A DNA stretch of 64,000 nt from Nothopassalora personata (lineage: Eukaryota; Ascomycota; Dothideomycetes; Mycosphaerellales; Mycosphaerellaceae), in NCBI GenBank assembly GCA_033816765.1, contig CM066292.1, positions 3,658,001 to 3,722,000 on the forward strand. Direction: 5' to 3'. Within the stretch, counting starts at the first letter, position 1. Each line of letters begins with the position of its first letter. A program made the position numbers and the translations under genes. Positions 10,730 to 21,320 of this stretch are shown here, in pieces. Under the pieces are notes generated by a model, which was not told the DNA's origin, searched no databases, and saw only the letters and a program-made list of their open reading frames with translations.

Positions 10730-11217
10730 AGTTGCTGGTATGTACGATCCTGCTACGTCAAGCTGGAAACCTCCGATGACAGCTCGTCTTCGTCAAATAG
10801 GGACGGAGATGGACCGGCGGTTGACAGCCAGTAGGAGTTGTGGTTGTGGTTGCTGTTGCTGGAGTGCTAGATGTGTAGCGAGGCCTTTGAATTTGGTCAA
10901 CGAAATGGAGAAAATCGAAAGTAGGCAACTTGTCGATGAAGCGATCACTTGCGAAGATGATCAAGACGTCGAAATCCCTTGGCATTGCACATGTCGTCCC
11001 TCCATAGCCATCGGGGTCCCAAGCATCTTCGTCTCGGCTGCCCTCGATCGTGTGAATGTCGCGAGAAGTCCAGCGTTTCTTGCCAGATGAGGAGCGAAGC
11101 ATCTGCCTTTGGGGTGTACTCTTTGGAGTTTGAACGGCAAATATTCGATCTCTGGGTACTTTCAAATATATCATGTCTTTGGCTGCCTCCTGTCACTGCC
11201 ATCGGCTGTTAGCCACA

Positions 11218-11700
11218 TGACCTGATCCGCCTCCGTGCCTTGCTTCTCAGCTACGACGAAGACCGCCTCCGAAGTGCAACAGAGAACTTATCACTGGTCT
11301 GAAAAAGCTCAACGCGGGCGCCAATGTCACGAAGTACAACGTTCTAGCCGATGATCCTCAGGAGGCACAGGCCAACTTGCCAAGGCCTTTGAGCAGCTGA
11401 TTGATTCCATCGAGAACGGGCGAGAAAAGATCATCATCCATTATGTCGGGCAGGCATGCTTCTCCGTTGATGGTAACGAATGGTCCTGGACGTCGTCAGT
11501 TCCGCTAGCTTGTGGCTCGGTGCTCTGTTTGACGGAACGCTGATTCTGAACAGTGGTGGCGAAGATGCTTGCCCAGCTCACATAGTCAGCGTAAGACCAC
11601 GACCTCTGCTCGAAGGTCTAATCGACGACTGTGTGAACGATGTGCTGTTCATCTTATACTGTCCAATCAACATCCATTTTCACCGACTGCTTTGCAATAT
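11218..11700 (+). pseudogene. caspase-like (peptidase C14-like) domain relic
   Basis: Three plus-strand frames must be joined to see the protein. LRALLLSYDEDRLRSATE is in one frame, RELITGLKKLNAGANVTKY and NVLADDPQEAQANL in a second, and AFEQLIDSIENGREKIIIHY followed by VGQACFSVDGNEW in a third. LFDGTLILNSGGEDACPAHI and CVNDVLFILYCPI then lie in the frame that stays open from 11480 to 12295. The layout matches the fungal caspase-like fold: an N-terminal strand with an acidic loop, an inhibitor-sized helix, a hydrophobic strand ending HY-G, and a second strand DVLFIL before the Cys loop. Catalytic positions are not conserved: GQA replaces the His-Gly, and YCP replaces the usual DCC. The 3' part of the frame (to 12295) is unrecognised and low in secondary structure. 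Frameshifts make it a relic; the fold call is inference from motif order. Confidence 0.45.
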
Positions 11701-12529
11701 CGAGGCGGCCCCCACACGACTAGGCGGTAACGTGCAGCTGATGTGGTTTCCTGAGAACCCTTCAGAGCCCCATAGCTGTGGTGATGAGTCCTGCATCATC
11801 AACAGTATTCCAATACATCCTCCGTTCTCAAGGAGTGACACATCAAATACGGCGTCCGACCTTGACAGATACTCCGGCCACGATAAAGCCCTCTTGGACC
11901 TGCTTGGGGAGATGCCGGCCAGTGTCTCACGCGAACCGGTAGCCCACACCACAAGGCCATTATTGGGCTGCCGGTGGACCGGGGTCTTCAGCGCGCCTAC
12001 ATCGCCCGTGCCTGGAGGTCCATTCGATCTTAACGTCGCGGAGATGCCAAGTTCTACATCGAATCATGTCATATCTCATGGACCCGCTGCACAGCACAGA
12101 ACCGGAATCGGAAAGGGCGAAGCAGTTGAGCTGCCGGCAGAGATTGCGAAGAGCCGTGGAGTTGGACCAATCAAGCCTGTTAAGGACCCGACTGATCGTG
12201 GCCGGCACTCACTCGACGAAGGTATTCTTTCGAACGATTCGGATGGAGGAGCAGGTATGCATCGCGATTTAGACGCCCAACTTCGCGAGCTGTAAGCGCG
12301 AAGACAGGTCCAGCCTGAGCAGTCGAAACAGAACATCGATGGCGATTGTGGAGGAAAGACCGGCGGAAATGAGCAGAGCATAAATCAGTAGCAAGATACC
12401 ACGTCCGCAAAAGACCTCACGCTCGAAACGCTCCGTCACGTATCAGACTGACCGCGTCGCTAGCTCGCTGGCTCAATTGACGTCTCCTTAGTACTCGATC
12501 GCCGTCTCAAACACAAGGAAAACTCCCCA

Positions 12530-13072
12530 TCAGCTAAACACCACCGCCTTACGATCCAACGGCCTCCCATCAGCCCCAATCCCCTCCCTCCTAAACCTCT
12601 CCTCAATCCACATCCTCCTCGCCTCGTCAAATACCACTCCTCGTCTCTTCATAATGACATAGATTTCCCGCTTCGCACTCTCATCCAAGCCCTGCCTACT
12701 ATCGCCCGCCTCAATATTTTCCGCGAGGTTGAAGTTCGTGGAGTGGAGGCCGGCCTGTAGATCAAATGTGTCAGGTATTGTTCATTTCGTCGTCGCGGAC
12801 AATGTCGCATACAAGGCCGCGATGCGAGGAACACAAGGGGCAAGACATACCTCGGCATCTTGCTGGAAATTGGTCGGAACCCTTGAGTACCTCCACGAAT
12901 CGATGTAATTCTGGATGCGCTCGGATATATCGTAGAGCGGTTCGGGAATTGTGCCGGGGGCGGTGATGTAGGGAATTGGAGGGGCGTAGGGTTTCCAGGT
13001 ATTCCGGGTGACGTAGAGAGCTGTGGCTATTATGATCATGGCGAAGCTGATTGTGTAGAAGAGGAAGGCCAT
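12530..13072 (-). CDS. small single-pass membrane protein, conserved-hypothetical type
   Basis: Two exons, 12851-13072 and 12530-12754, flank a 96-nt intron (GTATGT...CTACAG), with phase 0 on both sides; the product is 148 aa. The N-terminus is a hydrophobic segment, LFYTISFAMIIIATALYV (about residues 4-21), which is either a signal anchor or a transmembrane helix. A Pro-rich stretch follows (YAPPIPYITAPGTIPEPLYD), then a charged helical tail ending EARRMWIEERFRREGIGADG and RPLDRKAVVFS. I do not recognise a family with a known function. Intact reading across the splice and the amphipathic tail support a real gene. It is divergent from the splicing factor gene, with about 340 nt between the starts. 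Confidence 0.72.
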
Positions 13073-13412
13073 GGTTGTGGTTGTGAAGGGTAGATAGTCG
13101 CGGTGGGTAGGTGAGTGATTATGGTATTATGAGAATTGAAGTAGTTGCTGTGAGGGCGTGGAAGCCCTGGTCGGACTAGGGAGGCATGCGACGGTGGGTG
13201 TGCCTCTGTGGTAGGAGAGTGAGTTGTGTCATGCAGAGATCGCTCGCGGTCGTCGTCAGCACGGCGCTTCGTCTCGGATCATGGCGGAGTCAAGTCCGGC
13301 TTGACTTGGATGAGGTGGTAGGTGGTAGGTGCATCACATTTCTGCAGCTTCACATGCGCCAAACTCATATCGCAACCTCAGACCACGACAGCTGCACTGG
13401 ACCTCGGCCAAA
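13073..13412. promoter_or_regulatory. shared upstream region of two divergent genes
   Basis: The 340 nt between the small membrane protein and the SF3B4-type gene must contain both promoters. It includes GGTGGT/GGTAGG-rich sequence at about 13310-13330. No other feature was recognised. Confidence 0.55.
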
Positions 13413-14561
13413 ATGTCTGGCGCACGGCATTGGGAACAGGACAAAGACAGCACACTCTACATAGGAAATCTCGACGAACGCTGCACCGACGCGCTGGTGT
13501 GGGAACTGATGCTCCAAGCTGGACCTGTAATCAACGTGCACCTACCGAAAGACCGAGTCACGCAATCGCATCAGGGCTACGGCTTCGTGGAGTTTGGAAG
13601 TGAAGATGACGCTGACTATGCGTGCAAGATCATGAACCAGATCAGGTTGTGGGGGAAGCCCATTCGAGTCAACAAGGCCAGCGCAGACAAGAGGAGCGGA
13701 GAGAACGGTGGGCTGGGAGGAGGTGCAGGCGTGGGCGCAGAGCTCTTCGTTGGCAACTTGGACACTCTGGTGGATGAAAAGGTGCTCTACGAGACCTTCA
13801 GCAGATTTGGCCCACTCGTCGCAGCACCCAAAGTCGCAAGAGACGAGAGCAACCTCAGCAAAGGTTACGGTTTCGTCAGCTACGCAACATTCGAGTCGTC
13901 AGATCAAGCCATCGAGCACATGCACGGCCAATACCTCATGAACAAGGAAATCACCGTCCAATATGCATACAAGAAGGATGGCAAGGGCGAGCGACACGGA
14001 GATGCAGCAGAGCGAGCTCTCGCAGCACAAGCACGGAAACATGGTGTTGAGGTAGCGATACCTGCTCTGCCGGCAGCACTCGTCATGCCGAACAACACAC
14101 CCTCCGCACCGGCCGCTATGAACGGCTACCCTGCAGGAGGACCGGTCGGTGGCTTCCCTCCACCAAACGGCATGCCACCGCGACCTGTCTCGACACCACA
14201 GGCACCTCCTTCATATGGTGGCTACGGACATCAAGCATACGGCGCACCTCCAACACCAACAGGATTCGGCACTCTTCCTCAGCCTACAATGACAGGCACA
14301 ATACCGAATGGAGCTGGTCTACCGAGCAGACAACAATACAATCAATCACCACTACAAGCACCGCCGCCAACCGCGGGACTTCCTGCGCGGCCGCCACCCG
14401 GTAATGGTGGGTATGGAGGGCCTCAGGCGGCGCCGGGTATGCAGACTGGATTTCAGGGAATGCACCCGCCTCCTGCGGGCTTTCCGCCTGCGAACCTGCC
14501 TCCGCCGCAGCAGTTCAGACAGCCGCCTCCACCAGCTGGCTTCCCGCCGCCGAGGCAATGA
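13413..14561 (+). CDS. HSH49: SF3b subunit 4 / spliceosome-associated protein 49
   Basis: U2 snRNP SF3b component that contacts pre-mRNA near the branch site. It is a single exon, 382 aa, from [20 protein letters not shown]. The frame is open for 28 more codons upstream, but that stretch lacks the family start. RRM1 spans about residues 15-95 (RNP2 LYIGNL, RNP1 GYGFVEF). RRM2 spans about 108-185 (RNP2 LFVGNL, RNP1 GYGFVSY). The rest is a Pro/Gly/Ala-rich tail ([28 protein letters not shown]), as in SF3B4 orthologues. No intron is needed. Identity is secure. Confidence 0.93.
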   Translation: MSGARHWEQDKDSTLYIGNLDERCTDALVWELMLQAGPVINVHLPKDRVTQSHQGYGFVEFGSEDDADYACKIMNQIRLWGKPIRVNKASADKRSGENGGLGGGAGVGAELFVGNLDTLVDEKVLYETFSRFGPLVAAPKVARDESNLSKGYGFVSYATFESSDQAIEHMHGQYLMNKEITVQYAYKKDGKGERHGDAAERALAAQARKHGVEVAIPALPAALVMPNNTPSAPAAMNGYPAGGPVGGFPPPNGMPPRPVSTPQAPPSYGGYGHQAYGAPPTPTGFGTLPQPTMTGTIPNGAGLPSRQQYNQSPLQAPPPTAGLPARPPPGNGGYGGPQAAPGMQTGFQGMHPPPAGFPPANLPPPQQFRQPPPPAGFPPPRQ

Positions 14562-14954
14562 GTCACAATGGCTGTCGGAGCATGTATTGTATGAGAATGA
14601 GGAAACGGGACCATAGCGAGGCGTTGTGGCGCAATTGCCAAAAGTCAGAGAGGACGATTCGACAATGTACGAAGTAAAGCAGGTCATAGATACCCTTTCA
14701 CGCCACACACTTCAGTGTGTAAAAGCTCCAGCTTCAGCTGCTGATTGCGTGGCCTGGTGACACGCCTACGATCTTTTCATCCACAGAAGTACCCGCCCAG
14801 CTTTGCTCCATGCGCCTTGTTTCATGTGCTTTGCTCCATGCTATTACATGCTCATGACATCGGGGTCTCTATCTCTAGTCCGTCTCACATTATATCGACA
14901 TTCTCCTCCTTTCCACCTCTCCCTCCTTAGGCTGGCCCACGTATCGCGACCAGT
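14562..14954. other. intergenic, no gene seen
   Basis: This holds the 3' region of the splicing factor gene and the upstream region of the GT25 relic. Pyrimidine-rich DNA at about 14860-14930 looks like a former leader. Confidence 0.5.
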
Positions 14955-15755
14955 ATGACACTCACAGGACCGATCTCTGCAGTCCATCTACACTTTCGCA
15001 AGGTCTTGATTATCTGCACTGACGCGGCTCTGGTGATTCTATGTCTCTATGCGTTTCCAGAACGCGAGAGTACAGTCTGGAGCAATAAGTACCGTGGTCA
15101 CCCTCGCTGCAACATCCTCACCCTCAGTACATACCAAGCGTGATGTCCCCGATGACATACTGAATGCGACGCTCTGGGTACGGTTCCTTACTACTGTTGA
15201 ACACGGACTTGTCTGACACGTGATCAGTTTCAGAAGATCTTCATCATCAACCTAGCCCCCAGGACGGATCGCAGAGATGCCGCTGCGTTAGCTGCAGCTA
15301 TCACCGGTGTGAAAATCGAGTTCATCAATGCTAGCATATGCGTTGATGTAAAAGATCGACAGCCAGGGTGGAAAGAGGTGGGCTTCATGAAACCCGGGCG
15401 GTGCTGGCAGCTGGCGTTCTCACCTCGACGCAATCGAAAGGTACATTTGGTCCTGACTAGCGCGATAACTGTGGTGTCGAGTGCGCCAAACAACCCTATA
15501 ATGGGTCAACCGGAGTTTAGGATTGAGGAGCAGAACATACAGTCCACTTTGATTCTGGAGGACGACGCTGACTGGGACATACGCATCAAGTTACACATGC
15601 GCGACTTTGCCAAAGCCTCGAGATTGCTCGTACAGTCGATCTCAAACACTGGCGACAAGGTCCTGGACCCGACCTGGCCCCAGCCGGACAGTCAGAATGA
15701 GAACCCGACATCGTTCAGCATAGACGAGGCCACGAGCGAGACTGTGTTGCGGTAG
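14955..15755 (+). pseudogene. glycosyltransferase family 25 relic
   Basis: Exon-like pieces joined by plausible GT-AG introns read as a type II membrane GT25 protein. The first piece has a hydrophobic anchor (KVLIICTDAALVILCLYAF) and ends near 15087. A short piece, RDVPDDILNATLW, ends at 15178. The third starts at about 15230 with FQKIFIINLAPRTDRRDA and continues TGVKIEFINAS. The conserved GSWRSHLDAIE motif follows (about 15400-15440), but one nucleotide out of frame. After another GT-AG intron the gene continues EEQNIQSTLILEDDADWDIR, the LEDDAD nucleotide-sugar/metal-binding motif. It stops at 15755, well short of the usual C-terminal third. The +1 shift within a CCCGGG run and the truncation argue for a broken gene. 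A sequencing slip in the run, or an unrecognised small intron, remains possible for the shift only. Confidence 0.6.
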
Positions 15756-16526
15756 CATTCCAGTACAGACTGCGATTATGTCAAATTGTCCAGTCAGCGA
15801 TTCGGAAGCCAAGGATAGCTCCTCTTGTCTGATGAAATGCAGTAGTGAAGATCCATTCAATTCTCTTGTACATGGGCGAACTCCTTTTGCGCCATACTAA
15901 GCGTCCTTTTCTCCCACTCTGACCGCCCCTGGCTCGTTGGGTATCCGAAGTGTCTGATATACATTTACAGGTTCGTGTGCATCTTGCTCTGACCGATGGC
16001 GTCTATTGCGCGAGTGGAGAGAAGAGTCTACTGTTCGTTAGTGGCCGGTCCTCCCTCCCGCTCCCTAACCCGACTGACCTGATCAATGATGGCCTTGGAT
16101 TGCTGCGAGTGTATCCGAGATAGATGATGAGAGGGAGGTAGCCGCTACGGTATCGTCAGTATCCACGCGATCGATGTTCGCTGTTGTGCTGCTCGTACTA
16201 GTGGATGGCTACTCGTGAGATGTCGATGACACGCGCGATGCGCTCCTATATGGTTGTCAGTTGCGCAAGTAATGGCAAGTGAGGTTGACTGATACCTTGC
16301 TCTCTTCTGACAGTTGCAACCAGGCCATGTTGATGTACGTTGTCGTGGTTGATGTCGATGAATCGATTGTTCCTGAAGCCGTCTCAAACTTCGTGAGAGT
16401 CCAAGCTCCTGCCAGATCGGCCGCGACGGAGTCAATCCCGCTCCTGCCCGCCAAGAGTCTCCCACATCATTTCCCCATCGACAACGACAAGATTGAAACG
16501 ACATCTCCACCAAGACAACAGCAAAA
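15756..16526. other. no intact gene; decayed 3' end of GT25 and eL28 upstream
   Basis: I looked for the missing GT25 C-terminus in all plus frames and found only short open stretches. The last part, with CCACCAAGACAACAGCAAAA just before the eL28 ATG, is a normal ribosomal-protein leader. Confidence 0.5.
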
Positions 16527-17161
16527 ATGGCAACTGGCGGCGAGAACCTCAGCAGCGACCTGATCTGGGAGATCACCCGTACGTTATACCACGAAATCCA
16601 AATTAGCAGGAGGAGGACAGAAATGCGAGGAAATGGAGAATGAAGTGGGATAGGCATTGGATGTTGTACTGACGGGGGACTTGCTTACAGGCGGCAACAA
16701 TGCCTTCCTCGTGAAGCGCAAGCAGGCCGGCGGCGTCCAGTTCTCGCGTGACCCCCTCAACTTGGTCAACAAGCACTCCCGCAAGTACGAGGGTTACGTT
16801 AATGCACAGGTAAAGCCATATCACCACAATCCCCCCTCACCAAAACAACTCCTAACATAATATCTTCCAGGCCATCGGCATCCAACCCGACTCCAACACA
16901 GTCACCCTCACAACCAAGACCAAGTCCGCCAACAAGCCCGCAAAGCTCTACCAGAACTCCTCCTTCAGCGCCTCAACCCCAACCCGCAAGCTCTACAAGT
17001 CCATTGTCAACTCCACCGCCAAGAAGGGCTACCGCTCGGACCTCCGCGCTGAGGCCGTTGCCCGCGCATCCGCTGTGCGATTGTCCCAGAGGGAGAAGAA
17101 GGAGCGTGGTGAGCCTAAGTTGAGGGGTGCTAAGGCGCGGAAGGCTCAGGAGAGCTCGTAG
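16527..17161 (+). CDS. RPL28: 60S ribosomal protein eL28
   Basis: Large-subunit ribosomal protein of the L28e family, which filamentous fungi have and budding yeast lacks; the symbol refers to eL28, not to yeast Rpl28 (uL15). There are three exons: 16527-16578, 16691-16809 and 16871-17161. The introns are 112 nt (GTACGT...TTACAG) and 61 nt (GTAAAG...TTCCAG). The protein is about 153 aa, beginning [20 protein letters not shown] and continuing [20 protein letters not shown] and [20 protein letters not shown]. It ends in a basic, Lys-rich tail ([20 protein letters not shown]). The splice phases restore the family sequence exactly. Short early exons and introns near the start are typical of fungal ribosomal protein genes. 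Confidence 0.95.
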
Positions 17162-17600
17162 ATTTTGCTCGGGAAGAATGAGTGAAGTGTGAAATGCCTC
17201 AGTAGGCCCTGGCGAGCGTGATATGAATATGACGTGCGTCGGACGGCTGGATGGGGAGAAACGCCGTTGGGCTGCATGCTAGAGTCGCGTCGCATACATA
17301 GCGAGGTGGAATGAATGCGTGAAAGAACAAGTCGGGAGTGTTTTCGAAGAAGAAGTATCGAATGCTATCGGGAAACATCGATACTGACGTGGATTCAGAT
17401 CTTACTAGGCGGGCGCAGGAGGAGACTTCAGTCACTCATGGCTGTGAAGTGGCCGGTGCTTAGTGATTTCCCTCCGGTGGCAACGGCTTTGTTCTCCCTA
17501 CTCTAAAACAGAAGTATAAGCAGCAGTACAGCACAGAGTCTCATGAACATGGAAATGTAAGCGTGCGACTGCGCTTCGCCGAAGCGATGGGCAGGACGAT

Positions 17601-18077
17601 GTGCGCATCGTACAAGACCAGCGCAGGGGTCTGCGACGTGGCGACTCAAACACTGCCACTGTCGTGGAGAACAAGAACTCCGCCGATTCTGTCGCCCAGT
17701 ATCCACGCGCAGGGGATAGGCGGTCGTGGAAAGAGAGGTATGTTGCCGACTTCAACGACAGAATGGAGCAGATGGACACTGCTAGCGGGCAAATTCGGGT
17801 CATGACTGCATTCCCATCGCGGCCAGACGCTGCCACAAGTACCAGAATAAACTACAGCGAAGTCGAACTTGCGCCTGACATCCACTATTACCTCGTCGAA
17901 CGTGCCCAACAGTGCTCTCACAATATCTCGCATCGCTGCCAGCTAATAGCTACCAACTCTTTGCAGCCCATTTCGTTAATTCCCGCCTCATATGCCGCAG
18001 TCATGTGTAGTTGTCCTCGTCCTCGCAGTCCTCCGAGTCACGCATCTGCGATCCACCAGCCTCATCCTCGAAAGTGA
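17601..18077 (+). CDS. unrecognised hydrophilic frame
   Basis: An open frame of about 158 codons has coding-like composition (RAGDRRSWKERYVADFNDRM, EVELAPDIHYYLVERAQQ). It has no clear start: its first codons could be an exon spliced to ATGAACATGGAAAT at about 17543 by a very short intron. No family was recognised. It lies just upstream of the hAT insertion and may be a gene remnant. Confidence 0.25.
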   Translation: MRIVQDQRRGLRRGDSNTATVVENKNSADSVAQYPRAGDRRSWKERYVADFNDRMEQMDTASGQIRVMTAFPSRPDAATSTRINYSEVELAPDIHYYLVERAQQCSHNISHRCQLIATNSLQPISLIPASYAAVMCSCPRPRSPPSHASAIHQPHPRK

Positions 18078-18297
18078 TGTCCAGCCTACACATCATTCTT
18101 GGACCGGGTCTACATCTTGCTGCCTTCCTTGTATGCCGACTTGATCGCATGATCCAGTTCAACGAAGGTCACGCCACTAGGGGTGTAGATATTCATATCG
18201 ATGAGATCTTCACGGCCCCACTCATAAAAGGAAAGCAACACTGCCTGGACTCTTCAATTACTATGGATACAGTCAGTGTGGAAGAACGGCTGTTCAC

Positions 18298-18848
18298 CAG
18301 TGGTGGCATCAAGCAATCAACTTGATCTGTTTTGACTGCTTGCTTGACAAATTGTCCCTTCAAGTCAATCAAGCAAGGTAGTAAAACACCCAAGCAAGTA
18401 ACATGCAATATTGTCAGTCAAGTCAAGCAAGTAAAGAAGTACGTATAAGGGGTTATAAACATATATAAAGGGCCCGAATCTATAGCTTAGCCACAAGCTT
18501 AGCTACAGACTTAGCCGCTGTAGCCCGCGATCCCGTGACCCTATGACCCGAGACCCTATAACCCGTACGTATAGACAACACCGGATCTATGTCTCCTATA
18601 TCATCGTAGATTATATATACTATCTCGAACTTAATCGTAGAAGATATAAGATATAAGGAAAACGACCTACCCGCGAGGGCACCGCTAGGCCTTTGGATCT
18701 GCAAAAATCTCATTTTTACCCAGTCAAGCAAGTCAAGTCAGTCAAGTATAGCCCATTCATATCAGTCAAGCAAGTAACTAGCCATTTATCCAAGCAAGTA
18801 TCGCATTTTACGTCAGTCAAGTAACTTGATTGCTTGATGACAGCACTG
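18298..18848. mobile_element. non-autonomous hAT element (MITE)
   Basis: A 551-bp element is bounded by 26-bp terminal inverted repeats with three mismatches. The left end begins CAGTGGTGGCATCAAGC; the right end is its inverse, ending GCTTGATGACAGCACTG. It is flanked by a perfect 8-bp direct repeat, CTGTTCAC, at 18290-18297 and 18849-18856. The 8-bp duplication and the CAGTG terminus are hallmarks of the hAT superfamily. Both subterminal regions (about 18310-18440 and 18720-18840) are packed with CAAGCAAGT/AGTCAAG motifs in both orientations, as expected for transposase-binding sites. The centre is AT-rich with no open frame of note, so transposition would need a transposase supplied from elsewhere. 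The intact ends and duplication suggest a fairly recent insertion. Confidence 0.88.
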
Positions 18849-18856
18849 CTGTTCAC

Positions 18857-19308
18857 GCTGGTCAGGCACCAGCTATGCTGTCCGACCACCGACTCACCCC
18901 GAATCCTTCTGTCAAGCCGGCACGCAAGCGCACGGGATGGGCTCAAAGCGCCTTGGCTGCCGTCTAGCCTTATCTGGGCAGATGTGCACTGCCTCACTTG
19001 CTGCGCCATTGGCGAGTGGAATTGGCAAGCAAAGTTTCAGCGCGACTGTGCGACTGTCATTGAATGCGGTACCGACGTCTATGTTTCGTTTCAACGACAT
19101 GTCGTGAAGCCCTCTGAAAGTGATGCCATTTGGGTTCCAGATCGTTCAGCAGTCTCCAGTGCACCAAGGAGAGCCTGTAATAGACTTGTTGATGTTGATC
19201 GACCTGAAGTTGATTGCAGTGACCAGAGAGTGAGTCACAAATATGCGTCCCCAGATTCGAGTGCTCCTCTTGGTACTGGATTTACGTACTCCCCAAGGTA
19301 GATTGGCA
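18857..19308. other. no supported gene
   Basis: This is the right flank of the hAT element. A plus frame runs through (18834-19301) but begins inside the element and matches nothing known. Confidence 0.45.
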
Positions 19309-20035
19309 TCACCGGGATGTTGAGACCGACCGTCTGAATGGGACGATCCTGGAGAGCACAGCCTCTACGTCGAACGTCAAGGTAATTGGTCCTAAATTTA
19401 GCGAATGAGCTCTTGTACGACCACCACTAGCCCGCGCAAGATTGCATTTCCACCATATGATTGACTCTGAGACTGTCGGTATATGCTGTGTCCAATACGT
19501 ATCTTCCGAGGTTGGAATTCTCTCTGCTTGGTGTGGGAGGTGCACCATCAGCTCTAGAAGCAGAGTTTCTTCTTGAGGCGATGCGAGCGCTGCACAGTTG
19601 CTTGCCACTGCTTCGAGACACGCTGTTGAACGAGCACGTCTCGCAGCAGAAGATACAAGCATAACCTCTTCGAGCAACTCGAACGACTCGAACGCTGCGG
19701 GGGCAGCAACAGTAGCAGCAGTCTTCTCGATATTCGCAGTCTGAGGAGTTTTACGGAACAACAAGAGTGGTAAAGATTCCAGACAATGCTCGGGCTATGT
19801 TTCTTAGTTGCATGCGTGCTTTTTGAGACTTGAGCTGGCTTGTTATTGTCGCGATTTGCTGCGAAAGCGTGTTGTATGTGAATTGTTTTGCTCGTGCAAA
19901 TTCCATACGTCGTAGAGTGTCTCTGGCCACATTACTCGCGCTCGCGCTGATGTCGTATAACCTTCGTTCCCAGCGGCTCAAAACCCGAATGATTGTATGT
20001 TGGCATCTCTGTAGCACCGCAGGTGGGTCTTCCAA
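19309..20035 (-). CDS. unrecognised helical frames, possibly one damaged gene
   Basis: Two minus-strand frames abut. One (19751-20035) reads RWERRLYDISASASNVARDT and FTYNTLSQQIATITSQLKSQ, which is helical and coiled-coil-like. The other (19309-19764) continues with ANIEKTAATVAAPAAFESFE. They overlap by 14 nt in different frames, and the upstream one lacks an ATG at its 5' end. It could be a frameshifted gene or chance. No family was recognised. Confidence 0.2.
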
Positions 20036-20287
20036 GGTTATGAACCTCCAATTTTGAGCGATGCATCAGCGAAAGACATTCCGGCAGACAAGTTATAATC
20101 GAGCATCTTTCTTGTGGATTTCGCTAGGGCCCGCATTCCTAAGGATCGGTAGATCACCTTAGGATCGTATAACGGCATAGTGAGATGCATCAGCAATTGT
20201 GATACGCAGCTTCGCCAATCGCATGCTCACTGGGCGGTTAGAGCGGAACCAGTGTGTCAACAGCACCAGGATTGAGACTTGTGCCAG

Positions 20288-20644
20288 TCATCGGTCTCCA
20301 GTCCACCATCGTTGTCTCCCCCAAGCAAACGCCCGCCCAGCCGCCCGTCTCGTTGCTTGCATAATCTTTGCGAGAATGTAGCCTCGAAGTACGCTCAGAG
20401 CTTTATTGGCAAGCCAGTCGAAGACAGCATCCTGAGTCATGTCACCCATAGCCAGAGCTAGCCATAGTATTCGTAGCCGTATCGTGCACTGTACATATAC
20501 CTCCAGGAGGAGGCCCAGTGACAGTGTCACGACGGTGAATGCTATTAGGCTCGTATATCGATCCACCGGGGCCTCTTCTTGAGTGAAAGCTCGGAATACC
20601 TCATCGATGATCCGATTCACAGCAAGGTCGAATTTGTGCATCGC
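20288..20644 (-). CDS. hypothetical small membrane protein
   Basis: A 118-aa frame starts from MAMHKFDLAVNRIIDEVFRA; the frame is open upstream to 20779 without adding a convincing sequence. One strong hydrophobic segment, SLIAFTVVTLSLGLLLEVYV, lies at about residues 28-50, and a second weaker one (LRILWLALAMG) follows. The C-terminus is basic (ATRRAAGRAFAWGRQRWW). No family was recognised and splicing is unknown. It is possibly a real membrane protein. Confidence 0.33.
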   Translation of the reverse strand, partial: AMHKFDLAVNRIIDEVFRAFTQEEAPVDRYTSLIAFTVVTLSLGLLLEVYVQCTIRLRILWLALAMGDMTQDAVFDWLANKALSVLRGYILAKIMQATRRAAGRAFAWGRQRWWTGDR

Positions 20645-21320
20645 CATCGTGGGAAGTGGTGGTCTCTTCGTGCTGTAGTGCAGGTGCCAAGTCTTAGCCG
20701 AAAGAGCGTGGCGCATGCCAGGGCACAAAGTCTTTGACAATAATCTATTGTGAGGACAAAATTCGTTTCTTGCTGACAAGCAGTGAAATTCATACGCAAT
20801 AAACCTACCGATGCCTTAGGACAGCCCGCAACCCGTCAACCGACCTTGATTGTCCAGATCGCAAGCAAAGGCCTTCCGCTCGGCACCGTCCTTACCTGTC
20901 TTATGGCAGTCACGAGCCTCTCTGGGTGATGTGCTGGCAAAACTGGGCTTTGGAGGATTACGAGAAGCAGGAATGTGCCTTCGCTGGAGAGATGGGGGGC
21001 GGTTCGATGTAGTGTGGTTGATGTTGATGTAGACAGAAAGATGATTTGAAGAACGTCGTCCGCTGGTAGCCGGTGGCGCTCAAATTCAGGCGCGATATTG
21101 ATGTCTGGTTTGATTGAGGGGACAGGGTTGTTCGGAGGAAGTCGGCTTCCGGTGAAACGCCCAAACAGCGCGGCTTCAGGTTCTCCTTCTGAGCTCTGGC
21201 CAGTGGCAGCAGAAGCAAGCTCGACATTGCTGTCGTTGTTTCTTGCACCATCACCCAACACATCACCCCATACACCGTCTCGCATGCTACGCTGAGCTTT
21301 CGCGGAGCTTCACAGACACG
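20645..21320. other. intergenic, LSC1 upstream region
   Basis: This contains the promoter and leader of the succinyl-CoA ligase gene. The 60 nt before the ATG are CA-rich (ACCATCACCCAACACATC), typical of a fungal leader. Frames on the minus strand here are not recognisable. Confidence 0.55.
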
